Source: Bursaphelenchus xylophilus (taxonomy: Eukaryota; Nematoda; Chromadorea; Rhabditida; Aphelenchoididae). Taken from it: a stretch of 64,000 bases of DNA. The translations under genes and the position numbers were made by a program. The DNA is taken from NCBI GenBank assembly GCA_904066235.2, contig CAJFCV020000006.1:5022001-5086000 (forward strand), in the 5' to 3' direction. Below the pieces are notes generated by a model, which made no database searches, was not told the origin of the DNA, and saw only the letters and a list, made by a program, of their open reading frames with translations. The number at the start of each line of letters is the position of its first letter. Position 1 is the first letter of the stretch. This document shows, in pieces, positions 1-11,645 of this stretch.

Positions 1-3000
1 ATATTTTTTAATTCCATGTATTCCACAAGAACCAGCAAGAAACAGCTAATAACTCTTTCCCAACCCTCCAATATCTGCGTTTCCTCTCCTTCAACGCACT
101 GCCAACTAAATGCTTTATAAAAACTTTAACGGCCGTTCTTATCAGCACCGCTTTCGCTCGCCGAACGAACGAGCAGAAAGCGGCGTTGTTTTGTGTAAAA
201 AAGCTCGCGGAATCTTTGCAATGAATGGCTTCTTCATTTGTATTTCAGTAGCTTATTTTTCTTTCCATTTTTTTTATTTCCGCCGGCTGCGAATAGTTTT
301 GTCAAGGCTAGCGGGCGCTCGAGAAACGGGTGTTTATATTATTAGATGGAAAAGGAAGGTGGCTTTTTTGACTGATCAGCTCGATTGTTATTAGTTATAT
401 AGTAAAGTTTTTCTTTGAAAAATGATTATTTGGGATGAAACTTTCGAAACAGTCATTTTTTTTAATTTGTGACTAAAATGTATTAGGATAGGTATTACCT
501 TAGGGACGGAAGGTCGAATGTTCGTAGTGTGACGTTCCATTTTCCTTACCAATTTGGTCACGTAAGCTGTCGTGGCATCATACCAATTAGTGCAAATTTC
601 AGCGTCATCTTTGCAAAGTCATCAGAATCCCAGCGCATTTTTTTCTGAGACCATGAATGAGTCGCAACTTTGATCACAACTGCTGCAAAACTGACCCAAA
701 ATTATTCTTCTTGTAATTGCTACAAAAAATGCTACAAGGGTGCTCAAAAAATGGCCATCTCTCTTTTACCACCCCTTTCAGTCGAAACGCAAGAAAAAAA
801 TTTGACACCCTCGCATCTGTAATTTCCGGGTTCATCTCTAAACCGCGCAACCTCCGCGGGTAAAAAATGCCAATTTTGTCGTAATATTTATTTTCCTCAC
901 TAGCTCATCGCTTTTTTTGTTACCATAGAAGCCAGCGGCTCTGTAATTAAACCCAAAGTCAAGCGAAAGTTAATTTACAAAGTGAGAAGGTATAAAATGA
1001 GCCATGAAAACAGGCCCAAACCTAATTAACGGCCGCTCGTATAATATTTTCGGCGGTATTTTTATTGGCATCGGTTCAATTTGAAAAAAAGGGAGGAGGT
1101 TTGTGTTCGGTAGAATATACTTATTGTTTTTTCGCCAGTCCTTGTCAGTAATTAATACTTGTTTTATCGACGCCACAGTGATAAATGGCCATCCTTGTAT
1201 CTTAAAATTTATGACGTAAAAATATCTCTCTACTTTATGACTTTGAAGTCAAATTTGCAATTTCTTTTTTCCAATTTATCACTCATTTCCGTCATCACTT
1301 CTTTCCCCATTTCTCGCTTCCATTTTGAAGCTCCAAATTATACATACGACTACGACCTGTGACGCTTCTTCTCCCGTCGCATTCTCAAACGCTTCCCTTC
1401 GCATTAATAAACACCGTTTTCCGTAATGTTTTGCGATTGCGAAGCCATTTGTTGTAAAACAAACTGTCTTTGGTCATCCCTTTTCTCTCTCCTCTTTATA
1501 TTATCATGTATTAATGACGCACTCGCCACTCGCAAAGATTTATTTGCCCGCTGGGCTCGACGCCTGCTTGTGTGGGGCTTTTTTGGAAGCGAGGGGTGGC
1601 AGAAAAGAGAGGGGCGAAGAAATGTGCGGAATACGCGATTTCCACAGCCCCACCAGCCCCGACTTTTATGAGCGCCAAAAAAGGGACGCGCGTATCGGTG
1701 CTGTAATATCGCTTCAGGGGCGTATGGGACGGGCAGTGTACTGTATTCTCGGCGGGTATTGGCGTTGTTTTTCGGATACTTTTTTTTGGGCGAGATTTGG
1801 CGGAGTTTCAAAGGACCAAAAAAGAAACGCAATTTTTGGAAGTGGATATTTTTTTGCTGATTTTGCGCAACGAAGAAGTACTTCAAAATTGATATTTTGC
1901 AAAGGCCGATTTGACACCCGACTTTTTATAGCCTAAAAATTTTGCCAAATACCTTAAATTTTGACCCTAGGATCCAATCTTTTCTACCTTAATTTAATTT
2001 TTTTGTGGCCAAATGGGGTGTAAGCGCATTTAGTCATCTCAGACATTCATTACGTATAAAGAGGACGGAATGTTATTCCAAAAGGTCAAATTGCTCTTTA
2101 CAATAGGCATCATTAATTTATCGATTACACATTTATAGGCACCATTTATTGAGTTTTTGGCAAATTTTTTAGTAAAATGAAAACGAGTGTATTTTAAGCA
2201 TATTTCTATTAAAATTAACTATTTTTGTTGATTCTATAACATGAAGATTTATGGCAGCTTTTATCAAAAAGATTTCGGCCAAACACCTTCTGTTAGCAAA
2301 TATTTTCCTAATCTTCCGGCCCATTTTTGATTTATCAACATTTCTCATGGTCTATCAGCGGCTCAGTTTTATTTGCCCTGCATCGATCTTTGTCCCCGCA
2401 CTGTTTTTGACGAGTTTTGGCCTGGAGCGAAAAATAATTTTTAATATAGCGGCGGGTCTCTTTTTGTCCGGTCGCTTTTATAAATTCACTTGTGCCCTTC
2501 CAAAGACACCGCACTCACGTTTTTTTTATGTGTCCAACTTGCAAGCAAGTCACACGGTCAGAGAAAAAAGGGCAGGGGGGACAGGGGAAGGGGCTATAAG
2601 GGAGGGGGTCGCGTTCAACGGGCCAGCCACAGTTAGATGGGGAAGAGAACAGATACCAAGGGACTCTTTGGGGCGCTCTGGAAGGCTGGCTGCACTTTTC
2701 TTCGACAAACAAGACAGTTCTACGAGTAGAGAGACGTCGGACGGGTGGAGGAAAAAAGGAAACGACAGTGGCGAGAGATGAAAAGAAAAGAAAATAGTAT
2801 TGGAAATGAGAGAGTTGCAGAGAAAAGACAACAATTACTAATTGTTGTTGCTAATTGCATATAATTTTGAATTGGTTTTGAAAAATAACATATTTTTGTA
2901 AATATCGCGCGAAATCTTGTGTTAGAATTGTATCCTCCGCATGTTATTTACGGTAAATAATGACCAATGGCGGTTGTTTACTCCGTTGAGGACACAATTT

Positions 3001-4358
3001 CAATTCATCCTGGCCCAATTTCCGGCCAGGTTATTTTCTATCGATTGAGATTTCAGTTATTTCATATCTTTTCCACACATTACATGCTCCGTATTTTACA
3101 CATATTGGCATCCTAATTAGCGAGATTATGATGATTAGAATTTCCAAGCTACGCACGGTTCGCAAAGACCACTTCTATTCCATAGATCGCAAGGAAACGG
3201 CGTTAAAGCCAGGACGGCCTAGAGATTACAGAGACCAGAGAGAGCGTCAGACAACGAGTCAAAACTAAACACCATTTTCAGACACCGAAAGCGTTCGCTA
3301 GCCGCTCTCGAGACATCACACCATTAGCAACCACAATAAACATAGACTGCGCAAAAGAGAGAGGGAGCAGACAACGAAAAGACCTCGCGTTTGGTCGAGA
3401 GCGGACAGAGATGGGCGTCGAGAGTTTAGGGGGCCCGTAAAAATGGGCGAACGAAAAAAGAGAAAGAGAGCGCGCCAAAACCAAAAGCCAGCTTGCTTTC
3501 CTTTCCTTTCCCACTTTCGCTCCGTCTTTTTCCCCCCAAAACCCCCAAAGACTTTTTGTGCATCTTTTCACGGAGCCTTATGAATCCGCGGATTTTGTTG
3601 AAATCGAGATCTTTGGAATCGTCGGATCAGATTCTTAGATCATTGTGACGATGATGGTCTTTGGACCAGTATAAATCTCATCTAGAATAGGCAAAGTAAA
3701 GATAAATTAGCCGTATTTTGAGGGTGTTAGAGTCGGATATCTGGCGGTAAAAGAGCTGGTATTGTTTGAGATGAGATCATAGGAGCCAAAGGATTTGTTT
3801 TGCTATAAAGTTTTGCTCTTGTAGGCATAATTAACTATACCAAGTAAAAGCAAAGGCAATTTATCAAAAGACTAGTGAAAATTTGTCGGTGTTTTCTACA
3901 TTAGTTTGGGGTTTTCATAAATTTGAGGCGGGGGTTTACTTTATTGTGACAGTCTACTGTGAAAAATTCATTTGGTGAATTTTACTAGGATGGGGGATTT
4001 TTTAATGACAAGATTGTCTGGATGTAACGCACAAACCATGGCGAAACTGGGTGTTCTTGTGGAGATGACTTTTCTAAGCCGTATGGGGAAAACTTATCCA
4101 GTACTTTGCAAGGATCATCCAAATTTTAAAGTCGAGAACGGGAAAATTTACAAAAAACGCATTTTTCTACTTTTTGCGAAGCATCTTAGGTTGTCCAACA
4201 TATAGCATTATAAAATATAGTTTCGCCGTATTTTAGTCCCAAAATAATCCGCTCTAATCTCGATCGCGTGCCACTCTCCAATGTCCTGACTCTCTAATTT
4301 CCATTTCTATTTAACGAATTCATGTTTCAGGAAGCGTTAATTCGGATTAATCAAAAAA
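1..4358. other. Intergenic stretch, no supported gene
   Basis: AT-rich sequence with homopolymer T/A runs and some purine-rich patches around 3230-3500. The longest open frames here (for example 2251-2781 on plus, 1404-1886 on minus) have low-complexity or basic-rich translations, no recognisable domain and no phase-matched neighbouring exons. The last part, roughly 4200-4358, is the presumed promoter and leader region of the gene starting at 4359. Confidence 0.5.
4325..4330 (+). promoter_or_regulatory. Possible SL trans-splice acceptor (TTTCAG)
   Basis: TTTCAG lies 28 nt upstream of the ATG at 4359 with no upstream coding exon visible, which is the usual position of a nematode trans-splice acceptor. 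Whether it is used cannot be told from sequence. Confidence 0.45.
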
Positions 4359-6555
4359 ATGTCCGTCCGCAAGGGCCGAGGCTCACAGGTATTCACTCAG
4401 GAGATGGCCTGCGCTCTGGTGGAAATGTATTCGGCCAAAAAAAGAGGTGAGCCCACTTCTTGCCGGAGGGCATTCGGGTGTTACTGGGGGCGGCGGAGGA
4501 GTGAAATTGCAAACTGGAAATAAAAAAAATGAGCGACTTTTAAGAAAGGTCACCGAAAACGAGATTGCGGAGTTTCCCTGCTTTGTTTTTATTGCGCAAG
4601 AAAATTTAGAGGTTTTGGAAGGCTCTTACCAACTATGTACGTATGTTTTGTGGCTGTAGAGCCAAAACCAGACTTCTCAATTAATTAAGCAATAAAAATA
4701 AACAAATCGAATATTCAAATTCAATTTTTTTCAGAGTACCCTGGTGGAGGGTATTCGTTGCCTCCGGAAGGCTTCGAAGCCATTGTTTTGGAACTTCGCG
4801 AGAAATTTAATGTCGGTCCAAACGAAATTGATCAACAAACCCTCAAGAAGAAGTTGTCCAATATACGGACGAGGGTTAGGAATCGATGTAAAGACATTCC
4901 GTAAGTTTTCAAAACAATAGAAATTATTTTAACCTACAAAGTACAAAGAATTTTTCAAAATTAATTTATGCAATTCCAGTGCCGATGCTGATCTCACAAC
5001 TTTAAATTTAACCCCCTCAGAACAGATTTATTTCCGATATTTCGGATGTCCAAATGCGTTGGATAATAATAACCGATCTGGAGATGGAGAAGGAGTCAGC
5101 CCAGTGCCGAATGGACTGGAGGATCATCGGCCCGTAAATGGGATTCAAAATGATGTAAGTTTTGGTTTAAAGTCTGAACAAGGCAAAGATACGTTCGTTT
5201 TAAATTGTTTTTATTACATCCGCTTTTCAGTTCTCCACCCCCAACGATCTTCCTCGAGACGCCTCGATCATGTTGATGAGGCATTACGGAGAACATCTAC
5301 ATCTCTTCACCGAGCAATCCATCCAAATCAAAGACATTGATCGCCAACGAGACCAGCTCTTCCACAGTCTGGCCGAACTCTTGGCCCGCGATTTCAAAAT
5401 CCAATGGTCGACGACTCAAGTTCAAGACAAAATTGATGAAGTTGCGCGGAGTTTGGGAAGGAAGATCGAGGATTGTCGGCGGATGGCCCCAGGCGCCGCA
5501 GATAATAGCAACTTAATACTAAGGCCGCCGGATCTAACACCCGCTGAAGCAGAATTATTTGATGCACAATATCAGGAGCGGAGTCCGCCTAAGGAGATTC
5601 CACCAAGCAGCTCGGCTGGCACCTTGCATATCCCGGCCTCGGTGGCCACTGATCATCAGGCAAGTGTTTCTGGTATAATAATTTGATCATAGGGCAAAGC
5701 ATGCGATTACAAAAAAAAACAGAAATTTGGAATTACATGAAAAAAAAATTTTTTTTTCATTTTTCTAGATTTATTCCGTCATGATGACGTATTTTTTAAA
5801 ACTTAATTTTTTTATCTTTTTTGAATTCAACTTTGAACGATAAAATTTACTGTAAAATGACCCCCAAATTACTGTAGCCTGTTTTTTATGCCAATCAAAA
5901 TACCACATTCAATCTTCCTTCGCCCATCTTATCGCGCACCTTTCAGAACCTAATGTCGGTTGGCAATGATTTCTACCAAATCATCGTCCCCTCCAACGGA
6001 ATCCCGCCCGAAGCCAGTCTTCCCAACCCCCTTCTCTACAATGGCATCAACACAGCCACTGCTGCCCCGCTTCATGTGTCGCACGAAGTCACAATTCCCC
6101 ATAATTTATCGCAGAAAGCCAAATTATCGCCAAAACGGCCGCCCTCCAAGCCGCAGAAACGGCCGAATTCGGATGCCGAAACCGCGCAGCTGAGTGATGG
6201 GAGTTCGAAAAGATCGAGGCCGATAACGGATGCCGAGATTTTGATGCTGGAAAAGCAGAGGACGTTGCTGGCGGAGAGAACTCTGGCTGAAGAGAGTCTC
6301 GTTTTGGTCAGAAAGCAGTTGGGGTTGTTGGAAAGACAGGAGGAATATTACAGAGTAAGTGGAGGCCTTCTCTAGATCATTAGAACTATTTTTTAGCCAA
6401 GCTTGGAAAAGATTTAAATTTCCAATTTTTTTTATTAAACAAATTAATTATTTCTTCTATATTTTTTATGCAAAAAAATAATTATAATGAATAATTGACC
6501 TTTTCAGACCTGGACGGAGATCGGCAAATGCCTTCGGGGCTTCCTACGGATATAA
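4359..6555 (+). CDS. Predicted nuclear protein with two helical modules and C-terminal coiled coil (paralogue A)
   Basis: Six exons: 4359-4446, 4735-4900, 4980-5154, 5231-5659, 5947-6354, 6508-6555; all phases agree and give 437 aa. I do not recognise the family. Two copies of a helical module are visible (about residues 10-115 and 148-260). Each has an amphipathic basic helix near its end (TLKKKLSNIRTRVRNR; DKIDEVARSLGRKIEDC) and then a short LTPxEaxLF/Y signature (NLTPSEQIYF, DLTPAEAELF). Residues 346-378 are rich in K/R/P and look like a nuclear localisation signal. Residues 381-420 form a strong coiled coil, followed by a short tail with TWTEIGKCL. Intron 4 begins GCAAGT, a GC-AG intron. 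The next gene downstream shares the module, NLS and coiled-coil order, so the two are tandem paralogues. A Myb/SANT-like DNA-binding role is a guess from the three-helix look, not shown. Confidence 0.85.
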
Positions 6556-7098
6556 AAACGATTTCTCTCGCCCAAATTTTCCTAAAACCATGAATTAATT
6601 TATTAAAAATCATTTTCCCTTGATTATTTTTAGTTGACGTCGAGTAGCTCTTACCACATATGTAGTCCCCTCTATTTATGACTCTAATATTGTACATAAA
6701 ACTTCTAGAAAACGTTGAAGTTATATTGTAACCATGAATTGTTTCTTTTTCCCAACAAATTTGTCGTCTGATGACCTCGGTTTTCATGATTTTTGGGCGG
6801 ATTCTTCCGATTTCCTGAGGGGATTTCATCATTTTTTTGATGATTTGCACTTCCAAATTCGCAATATTTATTTCAACGACTGTAAAATTGTTTTTCTTAT
6901 TTTTGATGACATAATTCTTGTGCCATTCCTCGTTTACCTATAGACTATTTTGAGCCCATTTTAGGCTTTTTCTAAAGTTTTGATCCAAAGTTATATTGCA
7001 CATCCCCATCAGGACCCCTCGGCCTCCCAAAATCTCTTTCCTCACTATTTTTATTTTACTTATATAACTGCATTTTATCAAATCACACAACTGACACT

Positions 7099-7104
7099 AA
7101 TAAA
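7099..7104 (+). terminator. Poly(A) signal AATAAA
   Basis: The only canonical hexamer between the two paralogues. It would give a 3' UTR of about 560 nt for the upstream gene. Confidence 0.4.
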
Positions 7105-7236
7105 AGATGATTGAAAACATTTTTGCGATATCTTTTGCTTTTGTTACTGGTTACTTGACCAAGAATATTTTGATTTTTTTGCAATTTTTTGTTAGTTTTT
7201 TTAATGGAATAGATGACCATATTTAAGTTTCGTTAA

Positions 7237-7243
7237 TTTCTAG
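7237..7243 (+). promoter_or_regulatory. Possible SL trans-splice acceptor (TTTCTAG)
   Basis: TTTCTAG ends 38 nt before the ATG at 7282. A second AG (CATCAG) ends at 7257. No coding exon precedes it in phase. Confidence 0.4.
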
Positions 7244-7281
7244 CCACTTCCCATCAGGAAACGAAAACCGCCTCAGGGCAA

Positions 7282-9078
7282 ATGCCGAAGCTCAGTAACA
7301 AGCAGTACATGGGACTGCTGACAGTCCACGAAGAGAATCTTCTGGACCTCGGCAAGTGCAAAGATCAGCCTGGCTGGTTCCAGAAACAAGTCTACGATGC
7401 CATGTGTAAAGCTATTCAACAGAAATTGAATTTGAAATTAACACCCATAAGCTTGAGAAGTCATATGGGAAAGCTGAGGCAACGAGTTGAGAGGAAAGTC
7501 AACAACGCCGCAATGTGAGTTCACATTACATTTATTTTAACCCCTACTCTCGAGATACGTCTTATTTTACTATCTTTTTTAGTAAAACCGGCTCCACTGA
7601 AGAAGATGTTCTCTCCAGATCGGCTGGTTTCACTCCCGTAGAAGCCAAGTTATACCGATTGTTAACAGACAAGGAGAAGCCCTTGACTCTCCTTGACAAT
7701 CACGATGACATCTTCAAAGCTGATGGGAAAGAACCGGCCAAACCAGTGGGATCTACACCGAGAAAACGGCCACGAAAAGAGAAAACCGACAAAGAAATCA
7801 CGGAAAATGCGGGAGAAAGCCATAGCGAATCTCCAAAACAAGAGCGACTTCAGCCATCCGAGCCTGAGGGAAACAATGTGGATGTTTATATGGACACGGT
7901 AAGAACTTACCAATTTCTTGGAGGAAAAGAGTTTTTGAATTTGTTTTAAAAGTCTGGCTAGCCAAATGTGATTCTTACAATAGATTTTTAGGCAGAGAAT
8001 TGAGTTGTTTGGTCAAAGCATGGTGAAATTTTTGGTGCAAAAATTCTCCGTAATATGACAAAAAGTGTTTTTGGACAGTTTTCTCAATAATTTTTAACAC
8101 CTTTTCGGATATAATTGATAAATCTTATATCTAAAAGTACGATTTGTATCTGCTTTATGAATGCTTAAATAATTCTGACGGCAGGAACCAAAACGTATAT
8201 CAAATAATTGTCAATCATTTATGGGGTTTCAGATTGAACGAGTGGCCCAAATGGGACGTCTGGCCCCGACTTCTGAAGTTTTAGAGGTTCAAATCCCTCC
8301 GCCCGCCAAGAAGATCAAGAAATCCGACTCCGCAGAGGCTCCTTCCAGATCTCCAAAGTCCAAAAATGTAAGAGAAACGTATATATTTTTTATAGTTCTA
8401 TCCTAAAGTTTTGTTTTTTATTTTTTTTCACCGATTCCAATTTCCAGAATAAGAAGAAAAAGAACCCACAAAGCGAGCCGTTGCCGGCCTTCGAACTCTT
8501 CACTCATCCAGACGATGAACCCACTGAAGTCAGTTTATCCAAACAAAAACAGCAATTAATCCAGACACAGAAGTTGCTGGCCGAGAAGAGATTACTTTTG
8601 GAGAGTCGGCAAGCCGAGGTGCTGCAATCACAGGCCCGGTTTTACGACGTAAGTGAAATAGAAAAATTAGTGTTTTAACTTGTTGGTTTTGGATGTGGAA
8701 CTATTTTTTGCGTGACAAAATCACAGCAACGCTTTTTATTACATTCAAAAATTTTTTTATGTAGTTAAAAAAAGTTCAATTCTTCGGTGTTATTTAAAAT
8801 TTCTGAAAAAAATCACATTTTTGAGAAGCCTAATATTAATTGAATTTTTGAAGTCTTTTTAAATTAGTGAAACAAAAAATTCTGATTTTAATTTTAAATC
8901 TTAGCAAATGCTACACAAGACCTTCGTTAAGGTTAGTAGCCAACCTTTTGCCCCCTGAGGCCCTAAACAAGGATTAAATAACAAATTTTGTTTTCAGGCG
9001 TGGGCCGGGCTGGCCCAAACCGTGTCCAGCTTCTTCCGCCTCCTTCCCATTCCTCCACCCATGCCTCAAGCCGTCTAA
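7282..9078 (+). CDS. Predicted nuclear protein with one helical module and C-terminal coiled coil (paralogue B)
   Basis: Exons 7282-7514, 7583-7898, 8233-8367, 8448-8648, 8905-8931, 8998-9078; phases agree, 330 aa. Residues 1-110 hold one helical module like those of the upstream gene, with the basic helix LRSHMGKLRQRVERK and the signature GFTPVEAKLY. Basic patches at 137-145 (PRKRPRKEK) and near 215 and 230 (KKIKK, NKKKKN) suggest nuclear import. Residues 250-300 form a coiled coil (KQQLIQTQKLLAEKR) matching the upstream gene's EKQRTLLAERTLAEES, and both end in a short aromatic tail (WAGLAQTVSSFF here, WTEIGKCLRGFL there). Exon 5 is a 27-nt microexon in phase 0. The start is the first in-frame ATG after a plausible splice acceptor. 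No known family recognised. An AATAAA at 9483-9488 may be its poly(A) signal. Confidence 0.82.
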
Positions 9079-9323
9079 AGCTGCCATATAACTAACTCCT
9101 CTAACGTATTTTATGTACATACATCTTTTATTCCATATATCTACCTTCCTGTCATACCTGTTCCATTCGACTTGACCTCAGGCGGTTTTAGATATTCAGC
9201 CGGAAAACCTTTTTGCGTTTATTAAGAAACCTTCCCAAAACCCCGATTTTCATCAAAATTTTTGAAATTTCTAAACTTTTACTGCACTGTGCAACAGCTT
9301 GCATTCTCAAAAAAAATTTTCCA

Positions 9324-9638
9324 AGACATTTTTTATCAAGACATCGATTTTTTCAAAATTTTCAAAAAGTCCCATTTCATGACAATGCACGGTGCAGTCT
9401 TTTCCAAGCCCCGAGCAATATTCAAAATCCAATTTTTACATTTTTTATATTTTTATTCCTTATATACATACAATTTTTACAAAATAAACAATCTAATTGT
9501 CTAACAATTTTCGAAAAGAAAACTCGCTAAAATTCGTATTTTAGGTTGTATTGACGCGCCCGGATTGTGTTATTATAATATTAGATTCAGCGGATTACCA
9601 GGTACCCGAAGATGAAGATCAGAGATAAGGCCAGAGTG
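9324..9638 (+). repeat. Direct repeat copy 1: duplicated 3' end of the ion-channel gene
   Basis: Near-identical (a handful of differences) to 11329-11645, same orientation. On the minus strand its end near 9586-9638 still encodes the last residues of the channel (ALSLIFIFGYLVIR and stop), cut off upstream, so it is a truncated copy of the channel's last exon and 3' UTR. Confidence 0.9.
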
Positions 9639-9847
9639 CACTCTGGCATGTACACAAATGTCAAGTTCGTAAACCCATGTTTTCTTGTCAAATAATGTAG
9701 TCCGTGGTTTGTAGGAAGAACCCTCTCGTTTCATCCCACAATTTATAGGTCTCAAACGCAAGCCTTGAAGCTTTGCGTAGTTTCTGCGTTGAATCTTGAA
9801 ACTTCCGATGTGTTTATAGCTTCGAATCCCATAAATCAAAATACGGC

Positions 9848-9855
9848 TATTTAAG
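9848..9855 (+). promoter_or_regulatory. Possible TATA-like box of the SDR gene
   Basis: TATTTAAG about 57 nt upstream of the ATG at 9912. No splice acceptor is obvious in between. Confidence 0.3.
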
Positions 9856-9911
9856 TCAACAACTGCTCGACATAACATATGCGCTTTACTCGGTTCTGCC
9901 ATAACTAAATC

Positions 9912-10913
9912 ATGCCAAGAGGTCCACGATTCGCCGGGAAGACCGTTATTGTAACTGGCTCGAGCAGTGGAATGGGCAAGGAGATGGCCCTGAACTTTGC
10001 AAGCGAAGGGGCCGCTGTCGTTGTTCATGGACAGAGGGACGAGCGGCTTAGGGTAAATTTAGGATGTTTTTCTTATAAACAAGTAACATTATGTGATTTT
10101 AACCTTGCCTAAGCTCGTGTTATTTATGTTTATAGGAAGTGAAAGAAGCCCTGAAAGATCTCGGAATCCCTGACAAGAAGTATCTTGTTGTTAAAGGTCC
10201 TATTCAAGAGGCAGAAACACAAGACAAGTTAGTAAATGAAACTCTTAAGAAGTTCGGCCAAATTGATGTCCTCATTAACAACGCCGGAGTGTCGCATCTC
10301 ACTGGATCTGATCCAAATTCTGTTGAAAGTATGGACTATGTCTACAATGTCAACTTTAGAAGGTAAGGTTTGAATTGGAGAAAGAGATGCGTAGAAATTT
10401 AAGTCTCAAATCTAGGCTAAATAGCAACGTAAAGTAAATGAGCATTTTAGCGTTTATACTCTGACCGACAAAATCCTTCCTCACTTGATCAAGACGAAAG
10501 GGAATGTCGTTAATATCTCATCAGTGGGTTCGCAGCGCGTTTCCGAACGTGTGCTGCCATATACCGCGTTAAAAGCGGCTCTTGACCACCTGACTCGAGG
10601 ACTGGCCTTAGTAAACGCTCAATATGATGTGCGTATCAACACCGTAAGCCCGGGCGGGATTCACACCGAGTTCTTGACACGCCATGGAATGACTCAAGAG
10701 GCTGGAAGACAAGCAGAGGAATATTATGCAGATAGAGTGATTCCTTTGCGAAGATATGGGCACCCGAAGGAGTTGGCCAACATGGTGTTGTTTTTGGCCA
10801 GCGATGAGGCGAGCTACATTACTGGTGCCAACATGATCGTTGATGGCGGCGTTTTGGCTGGGGTGCCAAGCAAGACCTGGGAACCTAAGATTCAACAAAG
10901 AGCAGTAAAATAA
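9912..10913 (+). CDS. Classical short-chain dehydrogenase/reductase
   Basis: Exons 9912-10052, 10136-10362, 10451-10913; 276 aa, a full-length classical SDR. Seen: cofactor motif TGSSSGMG at residues 15-22, INNAG at 94-98, catalytic Ser147 in NISSVGS, and Tyr160-x3-Lys164 in PYTALKAALDH. These are followed by RINTVSPGGIHTEF and the C-terminal SDEASYITGANMIVDGG typical of the family. Known for the family: a cytosolic NAD(P)(H)-dependent oxidoreductase with a Rossmann fold. The residues after beta-2 (HGQRDERL) are basic, which favours NADP(H); the substrate cannot be told. The gene lies between two direct repeats of the neighbouring channel gene's 3' end, so it probably reached this place, or was separated from the channel, by a duplication event. 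All catalytic residues are intact. Confidence 0.93.
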
Positions 10914-10933
10914 TATTCTTTTTGTGTTGCATA

Positions 10934-10939
10934 AATAAA
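10934..10939 (+). terminator. Poly(A) signal AATAAA of the SDR gene
   Basis: AATAAA 21 nt after the TAA stop at 10911-10913; a very short 3' UTR, common in nematodes. Confidence 0.65.
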
Positions 10940-11019
10940 CATGACATACAATGTAACAAAAAAGCCAATGATTTGGCAGTAAGATTTGATCTTGAAAGGT
11001 CAATAGACATGGGGCAATA

Positions 11020-11174
11020 TCAGTCTGTCGGGAAAATAACGGCGGATTGTCGCGCCTCGGAATCGCCCATCATCGCTTAGCGACTTCAAGCCGCGGCTGG
11101 GAATTTGGTGCGCGATATCGGCGAGGCGAGACATTTTGATGCGACGATCCGCCGTTATTTTCCCGACAGACTGA
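11020..11174. mobile_element. MITE-like inverted-repeat element (155 bp)
   Basis: Ends are inverted copies of TCAGTCTGTCGGGAAAATAA continuing for about 35 bp with one mismatch. Both sides are flanked by TA (11018-11019 and 11175-11176), consistent with a Tc1/mariner-type target duplication. The GC-rich core has no ORF, so it is non-autonomous. Confidence 0.75.
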
Positions 11175-11328
11175 TATAACTGGAGTGCGCAAGCGCAGAG
11201 GTTTAAAAACGCTAGTGAATTTTCTATTATTAGGGAACTATTCAAAAGGTGTGCCAGTGAAGCTCAAGATGGTAAACATGCTTTCAAGGGGCCTTTGAAT
11301 TGTACCTCGTGTAAAACGTCGCTTTCCT

Positions 11329-11645
11329 AGACATTTTTTTTATCAAGACATCGATTTTTTCAAAATTTTCAAAAAGTCCCATTTCATGACAATGCACGGT
11401 GCAGTCTTTTCCAAGCCCCGAGCAATATTCGAAATCCAATTTTTACATTTTTTATATTTTTATTCCTTATATACATACAATTTTTACAAAATAAACAATC
11501 TAATTGTCTAACAATTTTCGAAAAGAAAACTTGCTAAAATTCGAATTTTAGGTTGTATTGACGCGCCCGGATTGTGTTATTATAATATTAGATTCAGCGG
11601 ATTACCAGGTACCCGAAGATGAAGATCAGAGATAAGGCCAGAGTG
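11329..11645 (+). repeat. Direct repeat copy 2: native 3' end of the ion-channel gene
   Basis: Contains the channel's 3' UTR and its final TM4 codons on the minus strand, continuous with the rest of the last exon. The copy at 9324-9638 matches it with about four differences, one of them a T-run indel. Confidence 0.9.
11459..11464 (-). terminator. Poly(A) signal (AATAAA on minus) of the ion-channel gene
   Basis: TTTATT on plus, about 130 nt beyond the stop codon at 11594-11596. Confidence 0.45.

Larger units (their letters stand above)
6556..7281. other. Spacer between tandem paralogues
   Basis: 3' UTR of the upstream gene, then AT-rich spacer. No exon with proper phase was found. At about 700 bp it is longer than typical nematode operon spacing, so separate promoters are likely. 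Confidence 0.5.

Noticed and set aside
1404..1886. 160-codon minus-strand open frame
   Set aside because: Basic, low-complexity translation with open frames on the opposite strand as well; no family features.
2251..2781. 176-codon plus-strand open frame with hydrophobic start
   Set aside because: The later half is basic low-complexity sequence antisense to another open frame; no splice partners or homology signal.
9573..10028. 151-codon minus-strand frame overlapping the SDR start
   Set aside because: Antisense to the well-supported first SDR exon and the duplicated channel tail.
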